16,598 nucleotides of DNA from an uncultured Pseudomonadota bacterium. GTDB taxonomy: Bacteria; Pseudomonadota; Alphaproteobacteria; RF32; CAG-239. The notes beneath the pieces are model-generated. The model searched no databases, had not been told where the DNA came from, and saw only the letters and a program-made list of their open reading frames with translations. Made by a program: the position numbers and the translations under genes. Where the stretch lies: NCBI GenBank assembly GCA_902767055.1, contig CACXFX010000160.1:1-16598 (forward strand), in the 5' to 3' direction. Positions within the stretch are counted from its first letter, which is position 1, and every line of letters starts with the position of its first letter. Shown piece after piece: positions 1-7,047 of this stretch.

Positions 1-341
1 AGCTTAGCTTTGATTTCTTCAGCTTCAGCTTTCGGAGCGCCTTCTTTCACTGTCTTCGGTGCGCCGTCAACCAAATCTTTGGCTTCTTTCAAACCGAGCT
101 GTGTAATTGCGCGAATTTCTTTAATCACATTGATTTTGTTAGCACCGGCTTCGGCCAAGATGACATCAAATTCTGTCTTTTCTTCAGCCGCAGCAGCACC
201 ACCGGCAGCACCACCTGCAGCAACTGCAACAGCAGCAGCGGCGGAAACGCCCCATTTTTCTTCTAACATTTTTGATAAATCAGCAGCTTCCATAAATGTT
301 AAAGCTGACAATTCGTCGACTAATTTGGCTAAATCTGCCAT
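1..341 (-). CDS. rplL: Ribosomal protein L7/L12 (3' end cut by window edge)
   Basis: This is the L7/L12 stalk protein of the 50S subunit, which recruits translation GTPases. The minus-strand translation starts [20 protein letters not shown], the usual N-terminal dimerisation domain. An Ala/Gly-rich hinge follows at about residues 33-54, then the C-terminal domain ([20 protein letters not shown] and the [14 protein letters not shown] helix). About 113 codons are present; the last few residues and the stop lie beyond base 1. The start is fixed by GGAG eight bases upstream of the ATG. It lies 53 bases downstream of rplJ in the same direction, the normal rplJ-rplL arrangement, so the two should be co-transcribed and share the L10 leader. 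Identification is firm; only the end is missing. Confidence 0.97.
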   Translation of the reverse strand, partial: MADLAKLVDELSALTFMEAADLSKMLEEKWGVSAAAAVAVAAGGAAGGAAAAEEKTEFDVILAEAGANKINVIKEIRAITQLGLKEAKDLVDGAPKTVKEGAPKAEAEEIKAK

Positions 342-394
342 ATTTTTTCTCCAATAAAATAAAATTAAAACTTTTTGTTAAATAACTAAAACCT

Positions 395-877
395 CTAAGC
401 AGCCTCTTTTTCGCTGTAAGCTTTTGTGACACGAGCCAATTTTGCACCCGGTGCCTGCAAAAGACCGATAATTTTGGCTCTGAGTTCATCCATTGACGGA
501 ATGGTTGCCAAGCGCTTAATCTCATCAAGAGATAAAGTATTTTCACCCATTGCACCGCCCAAGATGACGAGCTTTTCATTATCTTTTGCGAAATTGACAC
601 AAGCTTTGCAAGCACTGACAGGATCTGATGCAAATGCAATCGCTGTCGGACCTTTGAAAAGATCGGCCAAGCCTTCAAATTTTGTGCCTTTAAGAGCCAG
701 TTTAGTAATCCGGTTTTTTGTCACTCTAAACCCGGCGCCTGCCTTGCGGACAGCATCACGGAGTTCTGAAACTTCCGCCACCGTCAATCCCTTATAATGC
801 GAGATAACAACGATTTCGGAGCCGTTTAAGAGCTCGTGCAATTCGTCGAGCAATTGTTTCTTTTCATCGCGGTTCAC
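395..877 (-). CDS. rplJ: Ribosomal protein L10
   Basis: L10 anchors the L7/L12 dimers to the 50S stalk base and normally represses its own operon by binding the mRNA leader. The 160-residue product has the typical L10 N-terminus (NRDEKKQLLDELHELLNGSE), the SHYKGLTVAEVSELR segment, the VTKNRITKLAL region and a C-terminal L7/L12-binding helix. Its length is near the family norm (about 165-175). The start is GTG, supported by GGAG nine bases upstream; the nearby ATG at codons 4-5 is out of frame. rplL follows and a structured leader precedes. The genes for L11 and L1, usually just upstream, are absent: the upstream neighbour is an LRR-protein gene. Confidence 0.96.
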   Translation of the reverse strand: MNRDEKKQLLDELHELLNGSEIVVISHYKGLTVAEVSELRDAVRKAGAGFRVTKNRITKLALKGTKFEGLADLFKGPTAIAFASDPVSACKACVNFAKDNEKLVILGGAMGENTLSLDEIKRLATIPSMDELRAKIIGLLQAPGAKLARVTKAYSEKEAA

Positions 878-1092
878 TATTCAAGTCTCCACTAAAAATT
901 TTTACCATACCGCACACAAAAACAATCACTTGCCTTTGAATACGGCAACCAAACCTGTCCTAAAATGGGGAGAAAAAAAACGATTATTAAATAAACCTTT
1001 TTTGCCTCCGTCTCGGTAGGAAATTAAGTCTTTGAAAAATCAAATCCGCCTACTGTCTTGGACAGAGCAACGACTTTAAGGTCATCACTTGC
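878..1092 (-). promoter_or_regulatory. Putative L10 autoregulatory leader (5' UTR of rplJL)
   Basis: About 210 bases separate the predicted transcription start (near 1091) from the rplJ start codon, with no convincing gene. In the RNA, a CTGTC-CAA-GACAG hairpin (1053-1065) is followed by GTAGG (1049-1053) pairing with CCTAC (1016-1020). That stem encloses a small TTTGA/TCAAA hairpin (1031-1044). Its place just ahead of rplJ, and the AAGACAGTAGG...CCTACCGAG signature, fit the L10-binding leader used for translational feedback in bacteria. The L10-binding role is inferred from position and pairing, not demonstrated. Confidence 0.65.
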
Positions 1093-1097
1093 CGCCT

Positions 1098-1126
1098 TTA
1101 ATACACAAAAAAAACACACCTGTCAA
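1098..1126 (-). promoter_or_regulatory. Sigma-70 type promoter of rplJL
   Basis: On the minus strand a perfect TTGACA (-35, 1121-1126) is followed after exactly 17 bases by TATTAA (-10, 1098-1103). Transcription would start near 1091 and read through the L10 leader into rplJ and rplL. The -35 is preceded by TGC, as in the efp and rpmE promoters of this window. Confidence 0.85.
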
Positions 1127-1168
1127 GCATAAAAATGAAAAAATGTTAAAAAAGATGTTAATCTCAAC

Positions 1169-2299
1169 TTACCTATACGTAATCGATACGCGGTTTTTTT
1201 CTCCGGCAACGCGATTGGCCTCATCGACGGTATAGATACGCTTTCTTTCGTAGTTTCCTGTTAAGAAATCATCAAGCGAGGCATAAAATTTGCCACCGAC
1301 AATAAAGGGGGCGTTTTGTTTACTTGCAGATAGCATTTCTTCACACTGAGATTGATTTTCACAAGATTTTTTATTTGCAAACAAATCAAGCGTTGCATAA
1401 TATTTGCCGCCGACTTCAAAAGGCTTGCCTTGTGATGCGGCATCTAAAATATCTTGGCAATTTTGCGCATTGTCACAAGCAGCGCCTTTGGTCATCAAAT
1501 CTGCCGTCGCATAAAGTTTGTCATCGATTTGATAAAATCCGTTGCCGTCTTTGGTGTAAATTTGAAGGATATTTGCTATATTTTCATCATTTGTGCCGAC
1601 ATTTTTTAAGGCATCAGTACATTCTAAGGCATTATTTTCTCCACAATACATTTTCAGCTTGCTTAAATCAGGTTGTTCACTGGCATAATTGAAAATAGTG
1701 CCAACCTGAGTGTTTTCTCCAATGACCAGAGTTAACAGGTAAGGAAAACTAAAAGCACCATCAGCTATACTTTCAACCGTATCAGGAATAACAACATTTT
1801 TAAGTGGTGCACCACGGAAAGCAAATTGATCTATTTCTGTCACAGAAGGCGGAATATTAATCTGTGAGATACCTGACCATGCAAAGGCCTGAAATCCGAC
1901 TGATGTGACTGTATCTGGAATAATAACCTCAGGAGTACGAACGGTATATAAACCATTTTGGCTGATTGTTGATATGCTTTGAGGTAAAACAATCGGATTT
2001 TGACTTGAAAGTCGAACAAATGCATCATAACCCAAATCAGTAATACCTTCTTTGATTTCAATATTTTTGATATTTTCTTTATAAATTCCCCAAGGTGCTG
2101 TTGTAGATGTGTCATTAAGATTAAATCCATAATGTCCGATAGACCCCTTTCCTTCATTATCTTCGCCGGCAAAGACACTTAAAGTCCCGTCATCTGATAT
2201 TGACCAATAACAATTTGTTCCACAATCATCACCTGACGCAATTTCGGCTTGTGCATTAAAACTTGTGATTAAGGCTAAAATCAAAACTGTTTTTTTCAT
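1169..2299 (-). CDS. Secreted leucine-rich-repeat (BspA-like) protein with three C-terminal cysteine repeats
   Basis: A 376-residue protein with a signal peptide (residues 1-18, cleavage after AQA), so exported. Residues about 76-200 carry degenerate LRR_5/BspA-type repeats, seen as I(P/K)xxVTxIxxxAF-like units such as IPDTVTSVGFQAFAWSG and IPPSVTEIDQFAFRGAP. BspA-like proteins typically mediate surface binding. From about residue 254 three further repeats of roughly 38 residues follow, each with a (V/I)GGK(F/Y)YA(T/S)LD-like core (first copy IDDKLYATAD); the first two continue into a C-x5-C pair. The protein ends in a basic tail (RIYTVDEANRVAGEKNRVSI then TYR). The start is supported by GGAG about eight bases upstream. 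No promoter is evident directly upstream, so expression may depend on read-through from the RNA gene at 2391-2549. Ligand and role are unknown. Confidence 0.8.
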   Translation of the reverse strand: MKKTVLILALITSFNAQAEIASGDDCGTNCYWSISDDGTLSVFAGEDNEGKGSIGHYGFNLNDTSTTAPWGIYKENIKNIEIKEGITDLGYDAFVRLSSQNPIVLPQSISTISQNGLYTVRTPEVIIPDTVTSVGFQAFAWSGISQINIPPSVTEIDQFAFRGAPLKNVVIPDTVESIADGAFSFPYLLTLVIGENTQVGTIFNYASEQPDLSKLKMYCGENNALECTDALKNVGTNDENIANILQIYTKDGNGFYQIDDKLYATADLMTKGAACDNAQNCQDILDAASQGKPFEVGGKYYATLDLFANKKSCENQSQCEEMLSASKQNAPFIVGGKFYASLDDFLTGNYERKRIYTVDEANRVAGEKNRVSITYR

Positions 2300-2351
2300 A
2301 ATTTTTCTCCTTTAATAGAATATTGATGTTATTTCTATCACCCTCTCTGAG

Positions 2352-2372
2352 CCTCCCCTTTTCCGGGGGAGG
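2352..2372. repeat. GC-rich hairpin (CCTCCCC/GGGGAGG)
   Basis: A perfect 7-bp inverted repeat with a 7-base loop in otherwise AT-rich DNA, between the upstream terminator (2391-2423) and the LRR gene start. It could be a dispersed REP-like element, or an mRNA hairpin in the LRR gene leader. No T-run follows on either strand, so it is not a typical intrinsic terminator. Confidence 0.5.
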
Positions 2373-2390
2373 ATTCAAAAACGGCAAAAC

Positions 2391-2423
2391 TAAAAAAAAT
2401 CACTTTAGAAAAATTCCAAAGTG
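2391..2423 (-). terminator. Intrinsic terminator of the small RNA
   Basis: Minus strand: CACTTTGGAA, loop TTT, TTCTAAAGTG (10 bp including one G-T pair), then A and eight T residues. There is no T-run on the other side, so it acts for minus-strand transcripts. It lies about 90 bases upstream of the LRR gene start. Confidence 0.85.
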
Positions 2424-2549
2424 GGAGCTAGTCAACTGCCTAAATTCAGTCTCTTTTATTCGTCGCATATAGCGCTTATTTCAAGAACTCCCGAACAAGG
2501 AGTTTACATTTAGGGCGTGTCGACTAGACACCGCAACCATCTTGGTTAC
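2391..2549 (-). ncRNA. Candidate structured small RNA, class unknown
   Basis: This stretch of about 160 bases has no gene but has a promoter at its 5' side and a strong intrinsic terminator at its 3' end. In the predicted RNA, an AACCA/TGGTT hairpin opens the molecule. CTAGTCGAC (about 2520-2528) then pairs over nine positions with GTTGACTAG, and just inside CCTAAAT pairs with ATTTAGG. The enclosed part includes an AACTCC/GGAGTT hairpin. A competing local hairpin, GTGTC-tagtc-GACAC, overlaps the 5' arm of the long stem. Size and overall hairpin shape would be compatible with a 6S-like RNA, but I cannot match it to that family. It could equally be a cis-regulatory leader of the LRR gene downstream. 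Confidence 0.6.
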
Positions 2550-2555
2550 ATTTGT

Positions 2556-2584
2556 ATTGTGGCAGAAAAAATATCAAAAGTCAA
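2556..2584 (-). promoter_or_regulatory. Promoter of the candidate small RNA
   Basis: Minus strand TTGACT (2579-2584), 17-base spacer, CACAAT (2556-2561). The predicted start is near 2549. It lies just downstream of the stop codon of the M50-like gene. Confidence 0.65.
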
Positions 2585-2603
2585 ATAAAAAAATCAAAAA
2601 TCA

Positions 2604-3158
2604 TTAAAAATAAAGAACAAGCAGAAAAAAGATAAAACCATACAACAAAATACCCAAGGGCTTTGAAAATGCAACCTTAAAGTCCTGCGCTGAAGGCAAA
2701 GCATTTTCAATAATGACGGTTTGTAAAAAAATATAGGCGATATAATTTAAATAGTTTAAGGTCACATTTTCAAAAAACCATTTATTAAAAAAATATCCGA
2801 TGACAAGCAATGATAAAGGCGCCAAAGCCGACGGCAACGCATTATAAAATTGAATATTTCTAAAACCGACACTGCCCATCACATACCCGTCTATCCGTTT
2901 TTGCGGAACAATCGTAAATTTCGTCGGTTGTGCATTTAAGACAAGACCTGTAATAAAATGCGCCGTTTCGTGCAATAAAGTCCCCGGAATATTAACCAGC
3001 GCACTTAAATAAATGTTGCTGTAAGTTTTATATTTGATTTTGAGTAAAAAAATCACAAGCAAAATCATCAAAAAGCGATTGGATACAAAAATCCGAAGCG
3101 TTTCGGGCTCTGATAAAAACTGACCGAAACGTTGCAAGGTATTAAGTATCAAGTCCAT
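2604..3158 (-). CDS. Membrane protein with M50-like (site-2-protease-type) zinc motif
   Basis: A 184-residue, strongly hydrophobic protein with about four or five membrane segments. Residues 63-67 read HETAH, an HExxH zinc motif inside a hydrophobic stretch (IPGTLLHETAHFITGLVLNA). A second motif near the C-terminus, ENALPSAQDF (151-160), offers Asp159 as a third metal ligand, as the N-x-x-P-x-x-x-D-type motif does in site-2 proteases. NALPSA also occurs at 106-111. From these features I infer a minimal intramembrane metalloprotease of M50 type; family membership is not certain and activity is unproven. It starts 14 bases after the prepilin-like gene ends and is probably co-transcribed with it. 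The ribosome binding site is weak. Confidence 0.6.
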   Translation of the reverse strand: MDLILNTLQRFGQFLSEPETLRIFVSNRFLMILLVIFLLKIKYKTYSNIYLSALVNIPGTLLHETAHFITGLVLNAQPTKFTIVPQKRIDGYVMGSVGFRNIQFYNALPSALAPLSLLVIGYFFNKWFFENVTLNYLNYIAYIFLQTVIIENALPSAQDFKVAFSKPLGILLYGFIFFLLVLYF

Positions 3159-3172
3159 CTGATTCTACACAA

Positions 3173-3775
3173 TTAAAAGAATTTTAAGGCAACCGTACTG
3201 CGTGATGCATTCGGCGTCGTCCCCGCACAATGTTCAATTGCTTCTTGCATTGTTAAAGGCGCCATCTGTTTATTGGTCGTAAAATACGACGTCGGCGGCA
3301 AAGGATAAGACGGATCAGCATCATCTGCACCGACCGAAAGCCCGAGAAAACCATATTTTTCACCATGTCCCCAATCCGTGCGCGCCATACCGATACAGGC
3401 CTCAACAGGCAAATCACGATATGTAATGACAAATGCCGTTTTATCCGGCCCGCCTTCAACAGCCGCATCAAGCGAAAAATTGATCCGCCCGTGATAAGGA
3501 CTGTAAAGCGTGCTGTTTTCACCAATCATGCGCTGTGTGACAATATTGTATTGAACAGCCGTATTTTCATCAAGTGTCTCATACGAATCCTGGTTGCCGT
3601 AAAAAGAACGAATATTGACAACCATCTGAGCTGTTTGCGAAATCATTTCGTTTAAGCGATGACGACGCATTGCTTTTGAATAACCGGAAAGTGCACCGGC
3701 GGAAAGCATTGCAATAATCGCAAGAACACCGAGCATCTCTATCATTGAACGACCATATTCATTCGATTTTTTCAT
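3173..3775 (-). CDS. Type IV prepilin-like protein
   Basis: A 200-residue protein starting MKKSNEYG, then RSMIEMLGVLAIIAMLSAGA. This is a short basic leader, a Gly8 cleavage position, Glu at +5 and a long hydrophobic N-terminal helix: the class III prepilin signal recognised by prepilin peptidase. Two cysteines lie in the C-terminal part (in EACIGMAR and EHCAGTT), as in pilins with a disulfide-bonded D-region. I take the ATG at 3775 because GAGGA sits eight bases upstream; a longer in-frame start at 3802 would overlap the predicted promoter. The remaining fold is not recognisable. No pilus assembly ATPase, platform protein or peptidase is in the window, so whether it builds a pilus or a pseudopilus cannot be told. 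Its N-terminus nearly matches that of the protein at 11641-12273. Confidence 0.75.
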   Translation of the reverse strand: MKKSNEYGRSMIEMLGVLAIIAMLSAGALSGYSKAMRRHRLNEMISQTAQMVVNIRSFYGNQDSYETLDENTAVQYNIVTQRMIGENSTLYSPYHGRINFSLDAAVEGGPDKTAFVITYRDLPVEACIGMARTDWGHGEKYGFLGLSVGADDADPSYPLPPTSYFTTNKQMAPLTMQEAIEHCAGTTPNASRSTVALKFF

Positions 3776-3800
3776 TTTTTTATCCTCAAATAATATACTC

Positions 3801-3829
3801 ATTATACCACCAATAACCCATTAAAGCAA
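3801..3829 (-). promoter_or_regulatory. Promoter of the prepilin-like gene
   Basis: Minus strand TTGCTT (3824-3829), 17-base spacer, perfect TATAAT (3801-3806). It lies in the gap between the ftsK stop and the prepilin start, so this gene and the M50-like gene can be expressed independently of ftsK. Confidence 0.75.
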
Positions 3830-3848
3830 TTTTATCTTTAGTCATATT

Positions 3849-6122
3849 TTAACCGATAACTTCACGCCTTCCGACATGATCGGCCGGACCGACAATCCCA
3901 TCATCTTGCATTCTGTCAATCAATGCCGCGGCACGATTATAGCCGATTCTTAAACGACGCTGGATATAGCTTGTCGAAGCCTTTTTATCATTTCGAACAA
4001 TTTCAACAGCCTGCCGGTACAAATCAGCGTCTGCTCCGCCGATTGCCGTATTGTCAAAAACAGGTCCCGCATCTTTGCTATCCAACTGGCCTTCGGTAAT
4101 TTCATCAATATATTCCGGCGTGCCTTGTGTCTTTAAAAATTCCGCAATAGCTTCAACTTCACTGTCTTTAACAAAACTACCGTGAACACGCTGCGGACGC
4201 AAACCGGCTGACATAAACAACATATCGCCCATACCGAGCAACTGTTCCGCACCTTTTTCACCCAAAATCGTCATACTGTCAAATTTTGACGTGACCTGAA
4301 AACTGATACGTGAGGGGAAATTAGCTTTAATCACACCTGTGATGACATCAACAGACGGACGTTGCGTTGCCATAATCAGGTGTATACCGGCAGCTCTGGC
4401 CTTTTGAGCCAGTCTTTGAATCGCAGCCTCAACTTCTTTTCGAGCCATAATCATCAAATCCGCCACTTCATCGACAACAATCACAATATAAGGCATCGGC
4501 GTTAAATCAAGCTCTTGAGTTTCGTATATCGGCTTTCCTGTTTCACCGTCAAAACCGACCTGTATCGTCTTCATCACTTTTTCGCCGCTTTCTTTAAGCT
4601 CTTTTAATTTTTGATTGTAGCCGAAAATATTGCGCACGTGCAAATCCGAAATTTTACGATAACGCCGTTCCATCTCGCAAACCGCCCATTTGAGACCGAC
4701 GACAGCCTTTGCCGGATCCGTAATAACAGGCGTTAAAAGGTGCGGAATATCATTATATATCGAAAATTCAAGCATTTTCGGGTCAATCATAATCATTTTG
4801 CATTCTTCAGGCGTCATTTTATATAAAAGCGATAAAATCATTGAATTCACACCGACCGATTTACCGGAACCGGTCGTACCTGCAACCAACAAGTGCGGCA
4901 TTTTAGCCAGATCGGCATAAATATTTTGCCCGCCGATATCTTTACCCAACGCCACATTTAATGTATTTTTTGATTGCTTAAAGGTTTCGTCGGCAATTAA
5001 ATCTTTAAACCAAACGGTTTCACGATTTTTGTTTGGAATTTCGATACCGATTGTATCCGTTCCCGGCACAACGGCAATTCTAACGGAAATAGCACACATT
5101 GAGCGTGCAATGTCATCGGCCAAACCGATGACACGTGCCGTTTTGGTGCCCGCAATCGGCTTAAACTCATAAAGCGTCACAACAGGCCCCGGACGAACCG
5201 CAACAATTTCACCGTTAACACCAAACTCTTGCAAAACGCCCTCAAGTGCACGAGCCGTCGTATCCAAATCTTTTTGACTGACTTCATTGCCTCCTTTATC
5301 TTTCGGACGAGAAAGCAAATCAATACTCGGAAATTGATAATTTTTATTCTGAGAAACCACAACGGATTTGGCTTGCACCGGTTTTTCTTTTTGTTTTTCA
5401 ACCTTTGGTTTTGAGGTTAATTTAGGCTCAATCTTAATCTTTTTATTTTTATGCGGCTTTTTGCCTCTGATGAGACAAAAGATTTTATAGATGCCGGCAT
5501 ATATAAAAGCAAATACACGATAAATGCTCAAAACGATTTTTTTAAATAAATGATACCAACTCTTAAACGTCAAACCCATTGCAAGATTAAAGGCCGAAAA
5601 AAACAACACTCCCAAAATGCCTGAAATAATAGCTTCTCGATACGCTTCGAAATGTGCACGAGATAAAAAAGTGCTGAGAATACCGAGTATTTTTTGCCCG
5701 ACAATTCCACCGAAGTTATTACCTTTCAAACCGCATTTAAGGCATTTTTCGGATATGATAGATAAAATCGGTGCTAAACTGATAAGCCCTAAAATAAAAG
5801 CCAATAAACGCCATTTAAAAAGCAAGACAATTTTATATCTGACCAATTTATATCCCCACAACATGACCACAGGCATTAAAATCAAAAGACAAATCCCGAA
5901 AAAGTAAATCGAAACATGTGCGATATTTGCCCCAAAAAGACCAAACCAATTTTGAACAACACCTTCTTTCAAGTTGTTGATATTCGGATCTTCCGGATGA
6001 TAAGAGATAACCGAAAGATAAAAAACAATCGTAAAGGCAATCAATAAAATGCCCATTGTTCTTTTCAAAAAATTACCGAGCTTTGTTTCTTTTTTCTTTG
6101 TTTTTTTTGCCATTTTTTTCAT
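3849..6122 (-). CDS. ftsK: DNA translocase FtsK
   Basis: FtsK is the septum-anchored hexameric ATPase that pumps chromosome ends and activates XerCD dimer resolution. The 757-residue product has an N-terminal membrane domain with about four segments (residues 24-190) and a short basic linker (about 215-260). The motor domain has Walker A GTTGSGKS (415-422) and Walker B IVIVVDE (546-552), followed by the QRLAQKARAAGIH region. A C-terminal winged-helix gamma domain (about 697-757) should read polar KOPS-type DNA signals. The linker is short compared with the E. coli protein (1329 residues). The first ATG lies three bases after the glycosyltransferase stop; the ATG at codon 4 is an alternative with GGA better placed upstream. 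No separate promoter is seen, so it is probably transcribed with the glycosyltransferase. Confidence 0.95.
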   Translation of the reverse strand: MKKMAKKTKKKETKLGNFLKRTMGILLIAFTIVFYLSVISYHPEDPNINNLKEGVVQNWFGLFGANIAHVSIYFFGICLLILMPVVMLWGYKLVRYKIVLLFKWRLLAFILGLISLAPILSIISEKCLKCGLKGNNFGGIVGQKILGILSTFLSRAHFEAYREAIISGILGVLFFSAFNLAMGLTFKSWYHLFKKIVLSIYRVFAFIYAGIYKIFCLIRGKKPHKNKKIKIEPKLTSKPKVEKQKEKPVQAKSVVVSQNKNYQFPSIDLLSRPKDKGGNEVSQKDLDTTARALEGVLQEFGVNGEIVAVRPGPVVTLYEFKPIAGTKTARVIGLADDIARSMCAISVRIAVVPGTDTIGIEIPNKNRETVWFKDLIADETFKQSKNTLNVALGKDIGGQNIYADLAKMPHLLVAGTTGSGKSVGVNSMILSLLYKMTPEECKMIMIDPKMLEFSIYNDIPHLLTPVITDPAKAVVGLKWAVCEMERRYRKISDLHVRNIFGYNQKLKELKESGEKVMKTIQVGFDGETGKPIYETQELDLTPMPYIVIVVDEVADLMIMARKEVEAAIQRLAQKARAAGIHLIMATQRPSVDVITGVIKANFPSRISFQVTSKFDSMTILGEKGAEQLLGMGDMLFMSAGLRPQRVHGSFVKDSEVEAIAEFLKTQGTPEYIDEITEGQLDSKDAGPVFDNTAIGGADADLYRQAVEIVRNDKKASTSYIQRRLRIGYNRAAALIDRMQDDGIVGPADHVGRREVIG

Positions 6123-6125
6123 CCG

Positions 6126-6947
6126 TTATATTTTAAAGTTTCTTAAACGATTTAAACTTGCAATCACATCATGCCCGATACAAATATTCGGGTCAAGTTT
6201 TAAGCCTTCAACATTGAGCGCGCCATATGCATGATGTTCCACAACACGAAGCGCCGTTGTTTTATCATCCGGATTTGAAATCATTAAACGACGAATCATA
6301 TCATCCATTTTAGATTGCGTTTTTCTATCAAAAATCGGTCGACACAAGGTCATAACATCGGTTGTACCGGTTGAAACAACCCCGTTTTTCAAAAAGAAAG
6401 TCATTAAATCAGAATTTTCACCTTCTTCATACTTTGAAAAATCAATCGCAACACGGTCTTTATTTAACATCAGTGTTGAAACGGAAACGGGATTTTTTAT
6501 CTTATAGTTTAATAAATTAAGTTCTCCTTCGGCATGATAACACCCGATCGGCAACAAATGACATTTATCGTCAGCAAATGCATAAGATGTATGCGACATC
6601 GGCGCACCAAAACGCATCATTAAAGCAATTTGTCGCGAAAGTTTATCAATCACCCAATAATCTTGCGGATCCAAAAAAGCGATATAACTCCCTTGCGCCG
6701 CATTAAAAGCCTGTTTCAAAACTTCCGGTCTGCTTAAAGGAATTTCATTATAAAAAAATCTGATACGCTCATCTTTTTGCATGTATCTGTCGATCTTTGA
6801 GGCGATTAAATTTCGAGCGCTGTTGTCGATAATAATCCATTCGGCATTTTTATATGTCTGATACATAAATGACTTAATCGCCGTCACATAAAAGCGTGTG
6901 CCTGAATTGATAATCGTCACAACCGATATTTTTTTTAAGTCTAACAT
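6126..6947 (-). CDS. Glycosyltransferase, family 2 type
   Basis: A 273-residue soluble protein with a GT-A fold signature. The N-terminal SVVTIINSGTRFYVTAIKSF resembles the usual start of family 2 enzymes. WIIIDNSARN places the nucleotide-binding Asp41, and FLDPQDYW (91-98) holds a DxxD metal/sugar-nucleotide motif (Asp93, Asp96). The acidic cluster EEGENSD (174-180) could supply the catalytic base. It has no membrane segment and probably acts at the cytoplasmic face on a surface polysaccharide or glycolipid; donor and acceptor cannot be read from sequence. AAGG upstream supports the start. It is divergent from fabD and ends three bases before ftsK, suggesting a two-gene transcript; I see no functional link beyond that. 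Confidence 0.8.
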   Translation of the reverse strand: MLDLKKISVVTIINSGTRFYVTAIKSFMYQTYKNAEWIIIDNSARNLIASKIDRYMQKDERIRFFYNEIPLSRPEVLKQAFNAAQGSYIAFLDPQDYWVIDKLSRQIALMMRFGAPMSHTSYAFADDKCHLLPIGCYHAEGELNLLNYKIKNPVSVSTLMLNKDRVAIDFSKYEEGENSDLMTFFLKNGVVSTGTTDVMTLCRPIFDRKTQSKMDDMIRRLMISNPDDKTTALRVVEHHAYGALNVEGLKLDPNICIGHDVIASLNRLRNFKI

Positions 6948-6978
6948 TTTTACCTTTTGATATGTGTCGATATATAAC

Positions 6979-7007
6979 TTGACTTTTGACTAAAATACCT
7001 CTAAATT
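6979..7007 (+). promoter_or_regulatory. Promoter of fabD-fabG
   Basis: TTGACT (6979-6984), 17-base spacer, TAAATT (7002-7007), about 40 bases before the fabD start in the 100-base gap shared with the divergent glycosyltransferase gene. I found no equally clear promoter for the minus strand there. Confidence 0.6.
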
Positions 7008-7047
7008 CCGAATAAATAATTAATAAAAAGGTTTTTTTTGAACGAAA

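Noticed and set aside
10-797. Plus-strand and extra minus-strand open frames over rplL and rplJ
   Set aside because: They are antisense or out-of-frame to firmly identified ribosomal protein genes, have no ribosome binding site, and their Ala-rich content mirrors the L7/L12 hinge codons.
1022-1100. Short open frame in the L10 leader ending in ALSKTVGGFDFSKT
   Set aside because: It has no start codon or ribosome binding site in frame, and the bases are better explained by the leader hairpins.
2352-2372. GC-rich hairpin as the terminator of a plus- or minus-strand transcript
   Set aside because: No T-run follows the stem on either strand; the real terminator of the minus-strand RNA is at 2391-2423.
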